Assembly (NCBI RefSeq): GCF_000224145.3
Contig: NC_020170.2
Coordinates: forward strand, 4,294,646 to 4,358,645
Origin: Ciona intestinalis
Lineage: Eukaryota; Chordata; Ascidiacea; Phlebobranchia; Cionidae
DNA: 64,000 nucleotides
Reading direction: 5' to 3'
The notes under the pieces were generated by a model. The model ran no database searches. It was not told where the DNA came from and saw only the letters and a list, made by a program, of their open reading frames with translations. Position 1 is the first letter of the stretch, and each line of letters begins with the position of its first letter. This document shows, in pieces, positions 26,101 to 41,100 of this stretch. A program made the position numbers and the translations under genes.

Positions 26101-29100
26101 AAAGTTTTTGCCTGGGTGTGATGTTGCGTTAAATTATCTGATAAAGTCTTGCAGAATGGCTGACGAAACGTCGGAAATACACTACGTTTTTCATACCAGA
26201 TAAGCCGTGGAAAAATTATTTACATTACAACTGGTAGCAGAAGTAACAGAATATATGAAACCCTTCTATTATCATTTAATGTATTGATTACGGCTACATA
26301 CCACCCATACCAGTGGCATCAATGTTTTCTCTTGGTGTTATTTATTTAAAAAACATTTGCTTTCACTTCATTAAATAATAATAACAAATCTACAATTTTC
26401 AGGTGTTGCAACAGAACCCCCTTATTGCTTACCAGTACCATGCTCCAAGCCTCCTGATGTTGTTAACTCATTTTATGTACTTAATGGTAAAGAAGATTTT
26501 GTTTATGGAAGTTACGTAAGGTAATTTAAAAAACGTAAGGTAAGTTTAAAAAAAATTATTTCTTGATTTGTTTAATTGAATTACAACTCAAAATGATATA
26601 ATTTGTACTGCATTGCGGGTTTATAAACCTTGCATTTATCTGACACTTTTAATCAAGTAGTTTTTACCAGTGGCATGTTTTTAACATTTTTCAATTGCTT
26701 GCTAGTTCTCCTATTCTTTGATTTAATTTATCTGATCTTCCCTACTGCATCCAAAGAAATAAATATAAATATATGTTATGTAATGCCAAATGTATATTAT
26801 TTAATGACATACACAATTGATCCTAATAGATATTTCTGCATTGCTGGCTACTCTCAAGTTGGTTATGATACAATCTACTGTCAGAGTAATAGAGAGTGGA
26901 GTTCATTCAATGAAACATTCAGATGTGATCCACTACCTTGTCCCCAACCTGTTGTCCCATTAAATGGAAGAATAGAAACTGTCCAAGTAAGTTTTAGTTT
27001 ACTTTTAAGTTGTATTATATTTATTAATAGGTAATTACACTGTTTTTTTTTCTAGTAAATTGTTGGCAAAAGTGTCTTTATAAGCTCAGGTTATCAGTGA
27101 CAGTAACCATGACATAAAATTTAAAACTTAATACATATCAGCCTTGAAAAAAGTTATATTCAACTACTTATTCTTTTTATTATATTTTCAGTCTGATGGT
27201 GAAACTGTCTCTCATCCAGCTACCTACACATACGGACATTCCATTGGTTTTGTCTGCAGTGCCGGTTTTAACTTGGTTGGTCATACCAAATCAAACTGCA
27301 GTGAAACTGGCACATGGACCACAGAGTCACCACTGTGCGATGCAGTTCACTGTGGTTTGCCACCTGAAGTGGACTTTGCAACAGTTAGGTGAGGATATTT
27401 TCTGATGAAATCCTATATGTAAGGATTTTTGTGATTTTAAAAGTGCTGTTTGTCTGCCCGATGGCAACACATAGTTATTTTGAATCCACTTTTCACTTTT
27501 GATCAGCAAATATTATGGATTTGCATCATAAGGGTTAAAGTATCCTACATTAATACCATGGTACTTAACTCATATAACCACATGTTCATAGCACAAAAAT
27601 GTAAGCATGAGGCACCTTATTGCCATGATGTATAACTTTTGTTACTGTGGTTCATTCAGCTGACTGTGGCATATCATCCATGAGTTTTCGGAAAATCATT
27701 TGATGTTTTCTTATAATTATTTTATACCTTAGAATGGATGATGGCCCTCATAAACCGGGCCCACATTTTCAAAGCACCCTCACCTACACCTGCCATGCTG
27801 GCTTCCAACTTACACAATCTAGTTCAGAAACACGTTTATGTGACACAGATGCAACATGGTCAGGTAATAGCTGTGATTTTGTTTCGATGATATTTTTCTT
27901 TTGCTTTAACAACTCTCATTTTTCTGCCAATTTCTTTTTTTCTGTTTTAATTAATCATTACTGTATTTAAATAAATGTTTGTGGTATGTTAATTGTTCCA
28001 AATCATTTCCAGCAGTTTTTAGTAGTTATTTGAATATAAATACTTAGTATAAGCTAAAGTATTACATATTTTAAGTTTATTATTTGCTTTTCATCTTTGT
28101 CATTATTTCAGCTGCAAGGTATTTATTCTCTACTCGTAGAAAAAATCAAAAATATATTTTGTAACCTGGTAATTTTTAAAATTTTAGGCACTGAACCTGT
28201 TTGTGAAAGGTTAGTATGTGGAGTCCCACCCCCTATAACACATGGTTCACCTGAGTTAAACATGTCCATGGTCTTTGAAGATACTGTTCATTATGTGTGT
28301 GACTTGGGTTTCGAAATTACAGAATCTGCAAATGTTGAGGTATTTGCTCATTTAATGAATAATTTTGCGATTCTGAAGCATTGATTATAATTTGTAATGT
28401 GTCTAACTAAAGGAACACCCATTTCTTCGCTTAGACATATCTCCTAACTTGCAAAAATAAATATAAAATGTATTTTTATGAATATTTACTTTTAGGTAAC
28501 ATTAGAAAAAGGTCAGGAGACATTTCTTTATAAAATTTGCCTCCTTTTTTGTATTTTTGACTGTCATTAATAGGACAATAGAGATAACAACAATGCTGTT
28601 AAATGAAATCAGCTTATTCTACTTGTGTTTATTTCCAGTGCATGGTTAATGGGGAGCTCAGTCCATTACCACAATGTACGGCAGTCCCATGTGGAAGGCC
28701 ACCAATAGTTGGTTACAGCTCTGTCGTCTTCACTCACCCCCATGCAAAGCATTCATACCAAAGCCAGGTGGTTTACACATGCGAACCAGATTTCAACATG
28801 CAAGGACCTTCCACTATTGAGTGCATGCATTCTGGGGCTTGGTCTCCAGAACCACCTGTATGTGAACCTATTCAATGTAAAAATCCAGGTTAGTGTGACA
28901 CTCCATTTAGAATGTTTAACCGAGAAATTAAGAAAGTTTTTATAAGCATCTGTTTTCCAAAACAAAACAGATTGGTCGTGTTATACTACCTGCTAAACAT
29001 ATAAGTAACACTGATCTATTCAAGAATTCAAGAATTCCTTCATACAATAGTTTGTAGTTCTACCACATTGCTTTAATAACCATTAACATCCTAACCATTT

Positions 29101-32100
29101 AACTTTCAGTGTCTCCCCTGAATGGCTTAACAATGGTCTCACCAATTGGTGAACTTGGTCATCCAGATTTATACAGCAGTGTTTCTCATCCACCAAGATC
29201 TGCAGCTCTAACTGTCTGTGATGATGGTTATGAGGTAACTGTTTAGTGTTTCCAACCAGTTTCCAGTGTTTTCATTTTTTTACCTTGCTGTTGCTGCTAC
29301 CAGGCACAACATCTAAATAAAAAATATCTCTTTTGATGAAAAAAATGTTTTTATTATAACAAGTTTTTCTGACATGCTGAAAAAAGTATTTATTTTTTGA
29401 TATTTTGCATTTTTTAGCAACTTAACACTTTCTATACCATGCGTGAATGTTAATGAAATTTATAGCATTGATTACTGTCCCTCATTAACTGTCAATAAAT
29501 CTGTTAAGGTTTACGAAAGTTTGGGGGCTTTCACGTCATCTGAATCTATATCACCAGTCACACCAATCGAGCTGAACAAAATCCTCAAGAACAGTAAGAA
29601 AATATGTCATATTTTTTTAATATAAATTATTCCATTTGCTGCAAATGAGTGGTCCTTCATTGGTTGTCTTAATTGTCAGCAATAAAAGTCACACCAAAAT
29701 TAAATACATGTTAACTCATGAACTGGAGCGAGGTGTCTGAAACGGAACACCCATTTTATAACTATTGTGGTTGCTCCGACACAGAAGGTTTAAAAGTTAC
29801 ATTTATCATAGTTGTTGTCTTTTTATTTTAGTATAAACAACCCAACCTTATTTTATTTCAGGTACGATGTCAGAGGAGACAAAAGCAAAATTCACTAAGG
29901 CAATTAAATCTTTCTACACACCTGCTCCAGGAGCATTAACTGCATCCTCTTCCAACATCCAGCCCTCTGCTCCTCCTCTTGTGATCAGTAGATGTTCTCC
30001 AACTGGTGACTGGCTTACTGCTGCTCCTGAGTGCCGAAAAATGCGATGTCAAGAACCTCCTATCTTAAACAATGGACACGTATCAACAGGTAACATATTA
30101 AATCCAAAAATACAGACAATCCGATATAAAGATGTTCTTATAACATTAAACATTTCGCAGAAAAGTTTATAATCTGCTGCAAATTTCTAATATAGTTTTC
30201 AACTGTTGTTCATAAACCATGTAATGTTGTTTTAAAACTAATATAAATCTCTAGGTACATAAGCTGCATACTTGTTATTAAAATGAACATGCCAAAAAAA
30301 GTATTTGGAACCTAGTCTTATGTTATGCTGGTTAAATGATATGATTACATGTTATGTGAATATCTTCATGCAGACAATGCTGTTGGAGCACCTTACTTTT
30401 ATCAAGATAGCCTTAACTATCAATGCGATATTGGCTACCAGTTCAACAGCTCACAGCCACTCCTTGATCAACCAATAACGTGCATATATAACCAAGACAC
30501 CTCATCAGTGGAATGGTCATCTTTATCATCTTGTGTTAGAAAAATCTGTAGCAATCCTGACTTTTTAGCTGAAAACCATGCGTTGTATTCTGTTCTCCAT
30601 TTTCCAGAAGGATCAACTCCACTAGATGATATTACACAGTAAGAAAATCTGTTTAACTTAAGTATGGTATAAACTAATTTTATGATGAAAAAAGTTAGTT
30701 TTCTTATATTACACTATGTTTAAGAAATCGTACATCAGTAAAACTAAAAACATTAAAGCTAAAAACTGATATACACTGTTGAAAACTTTCATACTTTTAA
30801 GCATACGCGAGGTGTATGAAACCATTGCAAAGTATGCACTATGATACATTTATGCTTCAACGCTTTTGCCCTGCTATGTCAAGATAAATAAGTGACAATG
30901 ACTATATTTGATGCAGGTCAACACATTACTATGAAACATTGATCCAATATCAATGTCAATCTGGTTATGAGACTAACTCAACAGAAGATATGCTGTTGGC
31001 AAACTGTAATGCAGATCAAACATGGTCAAGTAAGTGACCTTCTTTAGCATTATAAGCGGTCTGAAATAGTAATGTTAAGATCATATTCACTCATCAACCA
31101 ATCAATTGCACTCCACGCTGACTACTTAACTTTACCATTTTTGGTAAAATTTAGTTTAAAATACCGTATATATATCAAGTATTACTACAAATTATAAACA
31201 TAAATATGCACAGATGCCCCACCACACTGTACAGCAAAAGACTGTGGTGTTCCGATTGCCCAAGATCCCAATGGATATATGATACCAGACTCGCATACAA
31301 AGTATGGAAGCCAGCATCTATATGGTTGCAATGAAGGATATTTCTCTTTATTTGAAGGACCTATAACCATCACCTGCACAGAAGAAGGTAAACTAAATAG
31401 CAATTGATATATATAGATATATCTTGGGTTAAGAAAATGATTTTTTGTTAGTTTAAATACAAACATAACTGTGCTATATATATGGTATACCTGTCTATAT
31501 TTTTATACTTTTTGCTTTAAAACATTAAACTGAAATGTATGTAAAATAATTAAATTTTGTCATGTATACAGGCTATTGTGTTTGTATTTAGACCCTAAAT
31601 ACCCAACCCTAATTATAGTAATTGCATATGGCAGATATTAATACATTAAAATATGCTATATTGAAATAATAAGCTTGCTCACTAACAAAACAGCTAAATA
31701 CATTTTTATTTTTATCCAAGGTGTCTGGTCATCTGATTTCGTACAGTGCATACCAGTTAATTGTGGGGCACCAGAAGAACCACTGCATGGTTATTACACT
31801 GAGGATGTCTTCACATTTCCCAACATTATCACATACTCTTGCTACCCAGGATATGAGCTATTTGGGTCGGAATCTGTAGACTGCCAACCCGATGGTATGG
31901 ATTTATGAATGAAACTTATGTATCCTCGCATGGCCGGAGAATAACAGTTCTTATACAAGTGTTCTGTTTCATATACTCATGCCTTCTTACAAAGCTATCA
32001 CCTATGTAACTGTGTATGATTATTTAGGATTGTATTTTTAATGTATTGGGGACAATTCAGACAATTCAACATAAGAAACAAATTAGTAACTATTAAAATG

Positions 32101-35100
32101 GAGAACTCCTTTTTTGTCCAGGTAATTGGAGCGACATTGCACCTCTCTGTGAACCAGTAGATTGTGGCAGAATTGCTGCAATCGCACATGGAAAATTTTA
32201 TATGAATTGTGAGTAATATGATCAACATTCCAAGTTTTAAACATCTTCTTGCATGATATTATGTAGAGAAAATACATTTCTGGTAGTATTGTACTTTGAT
32301 TTTTGTTTTCGTAAGTTGTTCTGAATATTATGAAAACATAATATGAAAAACATAAAGAGTTTAAAATATTTTTTTTTCTATTTATATATGCTAACCTTTA
32401 TCATTCTTGAATCAAATCATTTCTTCTTCAAAGCAACTCTCTTTGGAAACATAGCAGCATTCCAGTGTGTCAGTGGTTATGAGTTGTTTGGCCCAAACAC
32501 TCTTGAATGTCTATCTGATGGGTTTTGGAGTGACGAACCACCAGAATGCCTCCCTGTTGATTGTGGGCCATTGGAGGAGCCACAAAATGGAACTGTTTAT
32601 GGTAAACACATCATTGAAATCGAGCATGAATGTTGTACAGTTTTACTAAATGTGACATTTAAAAACATACAAAAATCAGTACTTACAATTGTTTTACAAT
32701 TTTATTTAGGGATTTTGTGTAAAAATAGTCTAATGCAGAAATCTATTTTTAAAGGTATGGGCCAACATTTCCAATCAACTGTTCACTTCTCATGTGATAT
32801 TGGCCATCTTATGTTTGGTAGTTCCAACTCCACCTGTCTATTTGATGGCTTATGGTCAAGTGATGCCCCCGAGTGTTTTCCTGTTGACTGTGGCACCCCA
32901 CCACTTGTACCAAATGCTGATTTTAACTGGGATGGCTTCTTATCCACCTACACAACTGTTGTGGTGTATGAATGTAATGCAGGATATGAGTTTTCACTTT
33001 TTAACCTACCCATGGTAGAATGCAAGGTAAATAATGATGAAATAAACTCTATTAGTAAGTTTGTAATGAACAGTTTACCTTAAACTCATACCATACTTGT
33101 TCTCAAATAAAATTCTCAAATAAAAAAATGATTACTCACAAAGTTACATTGGTGGTAACTCGAAAGCTGGCCCGAGGTGTATGAAACAGAACACACGTGT
33201 TGTCCTTGCCCTGCCACGCAAGGGTGAATAAGTTTCGTTCATTTATTTACATAGTTAGTAAACAAATTATATTACAGTAAACAAATTATATTACAGGAGA
33301 ATGGATTGTGGACCCCCCCACCAACTTGTTCTAGAGTTAAATGTCAATTCCCTGATTCACCTGTAAATGGAGAGGTATGTGGTGTATGGTTTGCATGTGT
33401 GTATCCATATAATGTATAACTGATAAGACTTAAAACATTACATAAACTAGACCAAATATTTGTCATTTGGAAATTTAATGAAATTTTATGAGGATAATGC
33501 AGTTATAACATTATCACTCAAAACCACAGCTGTAAATGTTAATGTATATTTTTATTTTTGTGAGAAAACTAACAACAAACTGGTCTATTTTTCTACAGAT
33601 ATTAATGGAGTCATTACCACCAAGACCTTACCTTGAGTATGAAGACTTAATCACTTACACTTGCAACAGTGGTTACATACCGAGTGGTACAGTGGTAACT
33701 GAGTGTACAGCATTACAAAACTGGTCCAAGTAAGTTAGTTACGTCATTAATCCCACATAACTTTCTTTATAGAACAAATTTGGTATTGTTTGGTTTTTAA
33801 CTTTAGAAAATAATATTTTATGCAAACTCATTTAGGTTTTCGGCTTTTAACACCCTAACAGGTTTTAAAAGTTGTAAAAATCATTCGGTAATTACATATG
33901 AGTGTTTAACTTTTTATACAGCTGAAATTTCTTTGCCAACTATTGTCGCTTAAGTTTAAGGAATATTGTTTACTGTAGCCTTTCTTTATTATTTTTTATT
34001 TACATGCTTAGTCCACCACCACTGTGCATGAGAAAAGACTGTGGAATGCTCCCAGGTGTTGCTCATTCAAGCACCAATGGAACCGGTCATCTCTTCATGG
34101 ACATCATCATTTACATATGCGATAATGGGTGATTTATCATTAATGTTTTTTACATTAAACTCAGCCGTTTGGTATACCTCGCCTTTTATGTAACTTATAA
34201 CTATTTAAAAAAAGTATTTTTTATTTGCATAAAACACAGCTGCTTTGGTCCATTTCAATAACAACAAATTAGCTTGTGTAGATGACACAATTGCCTGTTT
34301 AAAGTTTTTATAATCATCATTTATTCACAATTTTAAAACTTTAGACTGTTTATACAACACATGATTTAAAACATTATAAAAAATTATGTTTTTAAAGGTA
34401 TGAACCTGTCAGCAACACCGTACTTGAATGTATGGATAATGGCTTCTGGAGTCATGAGTTGCCAGTATGCAAGCCTGTATCATGTGGTCAACCACCTAAC
34501 ATTAGGCATGCAAGCCAGCTTGGTGGACATGATAATGAAAGTCAAGTTTTCGAAAGTATGGTCATGTATGAATGTGATCAAGGTAATGCTCTTGAATGAT
34601 CGATTTTTTATTTTTGTATGCTAACCCATTGTGTTTTTTATTACTCACTCGTTTCAACATAACTGAATTTCAATGTGAGTGAGGTTTTACAGTGTGACTT
34701 GTCACGGGTCCTGAGATTTAGGCTCGGCTTGGCCCATTACCCCATAATTCTAATCTTTTCCCAGTAAAAGAACCTTTTGGCTGTTACCACTGGCACAATT
34801 TCTTTTTAGAGCCAAACTAGCAATGCTATATTTCACTAAAGATTCTTTTATTTGCCTTCAACAGGCTACCATCTCAGTGGTCACGTAACTGCCCGTTGTT
34901 CTGCTGATCGCACGTGGAGATTTTTTGGTGAAAATGGTCCCGGGGGACCTTCAGTTACTGGACGGGCACTTTGTCGAAAAACTCCTTGTCCTTTACCCCC
35001 AGTGGTTGAAAATGGCATTCATATAAATCGGAATTACACCCATGGGGTTACAGTTAGCTATGAGTGCCACGTGGGACATGAAATGACACAATTCTCAGAA

Positions 35101-38100
35101 GAGCTGTTAACTTGTACATCAAATAAAGGGGATGTAATGGTTGGTAGAAAATATACTTTATTGAATCTGTTGACCCAGGTTTTTTTAATATTATTGCCGG
35201 TTTTCCATTTGATATATTAGATGCTGAAGTCTTTGTTACCTGGTAAATAGTTATGTTTCTTCAGGGTTACTACTCTGGTCTACCACCTGCATGCTCTCCT
35301 GTGCAGTGTGGTAACCCTCCAACTATTACAAACGGTTATTATGTAACAAATGGAGTGACTTTCCAAAAGACAGCAACATATTCATGCAATAACAATGGAT
35401 ATATTCTCACAGGTAAATACATAATATAAAATACCAATGTTTTAGGGTAATTGGCAACGCCGGCCTAAACCTTAGGACCTACGAGCCTTTCTGTGCGACT
35501 TCATCCACATAGAATAGAATAGCCAGAAGATACTCAGAATTTTTAAGGATTTTTAAGAACTCCATCTTTCTTTAAATTATTTGAATGTTTTTATTCCAGC
35601 AACTACAACATAAACCGAGTAAAAAAATTAAGTTGTATTTCTAAATTTACCAAAAAATGTGTTTTATTTCTAAAAAAAGTTTACTTTTTAGGACCAATGC
35701 AATCCATATGTCAGAGTGACAGAACATGGTCTCCACAACCAAGTTGCCAACCAAGAGATTGTGGTCCTCCCCCTGTAGTTGAACATGCTGTATTGAATAT
35801 AACTTCTACTCTTTATCCATCTGTTGTGCAATATTCATGCAATACAGGATATGAAACAGAAGGTATGTTTTTCCCACTTTTAAATTGTTTTGTTCTAAAC
35901 TTTTTATAAACTTGTTAACTTGTTTTTGATGCCTTAAACTACAGTAGACAGACATTTAACTGACCGTCCAAATTTCTTTTTTTAAACTGATTGCGCAGAT
36001 TATTTTGTCCCTCGTTTGTTTTACTAACTAAATACACTCTTTTGATTGGTACATGAAATATCTGAAACTGTGTATGTCTATGAACACGATATACAAGTAA
36101 TTGCAAATTCTCCACAGCACTTAGCACACTACAGTGTACAGAAGATGGGACATGGTCGGCAAGACAGTGGTCATGTGACCCTGTACCTTGTGGCTCACCA
36201 CCTAACGTCAGTCACGCACAGTTTAGTGCAAGTGAAACAACTTTTCACAGTGAGGTAAGTGTATTGCATCTATTAAAGAGGAACCGGCATATATAGTGTG
36301 AATTGCAACATAATAACACAATATTACCGTTACCAACAGAAATATTATATTACAATTTACACCAGCAGTTTAATGACTATTTTCCAAAATTTTTAGTTGT
36401 TTTAAGCAATTTATTTCTCGCTTCAAGTAAATAACAAAAAAATCATAATAAAGAAAATAGTAAAACAGGGAAATGAGTGAATAAAAATATTAGCTATTAT
36501 AACAGCATTCCACATATTTAACTAATACGTCCACCTTAAGAAAACAAAGACTATACTAGCACACAAAGAACAGAACTTAACACTTTAAAATTTAAAAACT
36601 GCTTGCTATACCTTATAAGTAGTTAGCTTACATATTTATTGACGTTAGGTTACCAAATATTTTACCTGTTAATCTTCTTTCCCAGGCTGTATACAAATGC
36701 AATGAAGGATTCTATATGAACTTACATGGACGCCAGAGACCTACAGTTACCTGTTTGGCCACGAAATCGTGGTCAGAGCCACTATTTGATTGCTTACCAG
36801 TGTCTTGTGGTGATGCACCACAACTTACATCTGGGTAAATAGAATTTATAGACAGTTTGTAATACTTTGACCTTATATTATGTTTTATTTTAAATTATTT
36901 AAAAAAAATGTTATATGTTAAAATAAAAATTAGTGAAAATTTTATAAATTAATTTAAGAAATAGTGTAGTTTTGGGAAATACCAAGCTCTAATTGGCCAA
37001 CTCAAGTCCAAATCCCATGTCTCTGGCATGCCTGGCAATGTGCACTTACCAAGTTAAAATACAATGTGCCAACTTTTTAGTTATTAAATTGCCATACCCA
37101 ACTCTTTAGACAGTTTACATTAACAGACATATTACATTAAACATAAATAATTGTTTTACCAGAGAATGGAGCATGATACAGAAAAGCTCCTGGCAGAATA
37201 TGCCAGGAAGTGGAATGCTGTATGGAGACGCATCTGTTTATTCATGTGATCCTGGTTATGAGTTAGAAGGCAATGCTACGATATTTTGTACAAGCACAGG
37301 TAAACATGCTAAACTTATAAAAAATGGATATGTGGAACTAATCATTCTGTCAAAAATGCTGTAAAGCTGTAAATAAAATTCCGACTTAGGAATTTAATTT
37401 TATGTTTTTTTAAAAGTTACTGAAATAACTTTGTTTAGGTTACAACAAATATTTTTTTTCGGTTTTCCTATAGGGCTTTTATTCCAGCATCTGCATTGAT
37501 ATTTCAAACATTTCTTCTCAGCCACTTTTAGTTCACCACCGCCTGAGTGCAACCCAGTAATATGTGGCACACCATCCAACAGGGGGACTTCACATTTGGT
37601 CGTTCTGTATGATGACATTACATTTGGGCATTCTGCTACCTATGTCTGTGACTTCGGATTTGTTGTCAGGTAATTTTTCTTTTTTCCCTTTTTAGGTTGA
37701 AAGACGTGTGTGAACTCTTGTGATCACACAGTAATAATTCTGCCAATAATACTCTTGTCTCAAATATAAATTATTACTGCATACAACATAAGTTAGGATA
37801 TATAAAAAATATTTGTTTAAGTTAATCTTTATTAATAAATCTTTGTTTAAGTTAATCTTTACCTGTTAAATCATCTACCCTCTATGTAAGATGAAATAAG
37901 CAATCGCCACATTTTTTCCAGATACATCTACTAAAGTAGATTTAATGATGTTTTTAACAGCTGTCATTTTGCTTCTTATTCCCTTTCTTTTCGCTGTTCC
38001 AATTAATCTGATATTTGCTACTGCATTTAAAAACATAAATAAAATATTGGTATGTTGACCAGATATGCAAATGGCAACGAAACTTTATCCCATACATCCC

Positions 38101-41100
38101 AATGCACTTCTGAAAGAACATGGAGCCCTGCTATTCCATCCAATGCTTGCCAACCTGTTGAATGTTCTATTCCACCCAGTGAGATAGAACATGGACAAAT
38201 TGTACAAACTGTGCCACCAAAAAGCAAACATGTTTACAGGGATAGTGTCAGATACAATTGCTTGGAGGGGTATGAGGCAAATCCTGAGTCTTTAACCATC
38301 ACATGTCAGGTAGGTAGAAAAGTTGGGTGTTTTTAAAATTTTGTTTTTTTCGAAATTTGATTTATATTTTGTGTATACCATGTTGTGTTTAAGTTAAAAT
38401 TGTGTTTTTTGGAAGTGCTCTGGGAATTTTCTAATTTTGTTAGTTGGATAATTTTTTTACTTATTTAAAAAAAACTGTAGAAATTCCAATTAATTTGCTA
38501 CTTTAAACAAGACGATTCCTAAACAGTTTTTATATACAGGGTTCTGGTCAGTGGTCTGCTGTGCCAAGTTGTACACCAGTAGTCTGCCCTGATCCATTGT
38601 GTGATCACCCTGCCTCCTGTGTGTTTACTGGGAAAACTTTTAACCAGCAAGCTGTTATAACTTGTAATGCGGGATATGAGTTTGCTGACAATGTCAGATC
38701 AATTACAATTCTATGTGCAGCAAATAAGATGTGGCAATCTATGAATGTGGATATAATTACTGGTTAGTCAAATGTATTAATATTTTTTTTGTAAAACAGC
38801 AAATATGATTCGTATACGTTGTTGCTGTTTGGTTTAATATAAGTATGAAAGAAATCTTCTGGCAACTTATTACAATGTTGGGCCCTTTATGTCACAAAAC
38901 ATACAATTGTCAGAAGATCTTTGTCTTACTATAAAACATGATTTTTTTTAATAAAACATCCTATTTTTTTAGCTGACTCAACAGGCTGTAGAAGACACTC
39001 ATGTGAAGAGCCAATCGAAATCAAGCATGGAAGTCACATGACTAACTCCCAGTTGTACCAGTCAACAGTGAACTACACTTGTGACCCAGGATATCAAATG
39101 ACTGACACATCTGTTACAACTTTAACTTGTGATGAAGATAAAACATGGAGACCTCATCCGCTGCCAGTTTGTGAAGCAAAAGACTGTGGACCACTCCCAT
39201 GTCCTGTACAGGGTAATTTGTTACAACACAAGCTCTTATACTGTGAATGCTACATACCAAACATTGACAGCACAAATTTTAGCCATCCTCTGTAAAATTT
39301 TAAAGAAAATTTGTTATAATAGCATGAACTCTTATATAATGTAAATGACACATAATATGCATTGAAAATGAAGAAAAAGTATAGATAAGCTAGTTACAAA
39401 TTATAAAACATTAGAATAGCTGAGCCTGTCTTAATGTTTATAGTTCAATATTTCCTGTTTAATTAAAAATAAAGGATAACCATTTACCCTCCTATTTACT
39501 AAGAAAATCTTTCTTTGGCAGAAATATATTAAAACTATTTTTTCTAACAGCCAACTGCGAGTTTGGTGCCACAACATTTGGCTCAGATTTCCGCATTTCC
39601 TGTAGAGAGGGGTATGAACTTTCGCGTGATGTCTTTCATACAGTGTACCAATGTATGGAAACTGGAGCATGGTCAAACCCAAGTGATTTTGACTGTTTGC
39701 CCGTCAAATGCTCAAAACCAAAGAAAATATTAAACGGGAAAATCTCAACTGGAAACGCAGGGTAAATTATACATTGGAAACTGAAATATAATTTTAAAAT
39801 TAAGATTCAAAATATGTTTAACCTAAAATTACTTGTTTTAAATATTTTTTTAAACGTTCCCTTCAAAAATATTATTTTAAACAATTGAATTTTTATTTAA
39901 AAAAATGCATTCTATTTAAAACTAATCTATTGCAAACTAATTATAGAAGTCGTCCAGTCTATTTAAGTGTGGTTGGTTATGAGTGCGATCATGGCTATGA
40001 ATTGGATGGTCCTGTTGAGATCACCTGTCAATCAAACAAAGAATTTTCCTCACAGCCACCTGTATGTAAACCCGTATCATGTGGAAAGCCTGCAGCTATA
40101 TCTAATGGCATGGTTATGTATTCAGGTATTCAGAAAAACAGTTTGTGGAGATAAAATATGCTTGTGTGCAAAAAAATCAAAGAAACTAACATTTTTGTTA
40201 AAGATATCTAATACTTGGGTATCACTTGTTCCCTAGTGCAAACTATTCATTGAAACTAATTCATAATAGATTAGTAGTTGTGTGAAATTATAAAAAATAA
40301 TTGTTCGTAAATATTTTTCATTGTAAGTGTTAGTCATTTACCTATTAGGTCTAGCCTTGTGTTTGTCATGTAATTAAATATCTAACTGTACTTTCTAATT
40401 ATTCTCAGGTTCCACTTACAAGCATAATGCAAGTTATAGCTGTGATCAAGGCTACTATCGCGTGGGTGGTTTACAATGGACATGTGCAGCAGATAGGCAG
40501 TGGGTGCCTACATTGTCAAGCATAGAAACTGGCAATGAAGGTAATGTAATGTAATGTAACTTACTTTATGTGAAATACAACTTTTGGTCACAGATTTTTA
40601 ACTTGACAAATTTGTTAAAAACATTTATTTTTTACTTCAACTTTAAATTATTTTTTTTCGGTTTTAACAATATATAAAATAATAGGTACTATTCAAAAAA
40701 GCTTAAATGAATAACTTTAACAAAATAATACAGGAGTTTTCACAAGAAATCGACGTTCAGCGGAAGTGCTTGAAGGCTCAGCAAACTTAGAAGGATCAGG
40801 TTTGTAAAATATATTGTAATATTTATTTATTTTACCCTGAACAATATTTACAGGCATTACCAAACCAGTGGAAAATGAACCAAATCCACCTCCACTTGCT
40901 GCAATAAGATCTTCAGTTTTTGCAGGTTTTTTAATATTTATTTTTCTAGCTAATCCATAGACTTTTACAATTTACCCTACCATGCGAAGATAAATAAGCC
41001 ATATATTCACTCATACTTTTTACTTCCAGCTGCACCATTAACAATATTGCCAACTTGCGAAAGAGTTCCATGTGGAAATGCTCCTTCAATTGAGAATGGA

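Noticed and set aside
26487..26520. Donor site at 26487 ending exon 37 after the LN turn
   Set aside because: It leaves in phase 1, while exon 38 needs phase 2; reading on to 26520 supplies the missing FVYGSYVR strand.
37810..37860. Short direct repeat (aatctttgtttaagttaatc-like, twice)
   Set aside because: A simple local intronic duplication with no visible link to splicing or coding.
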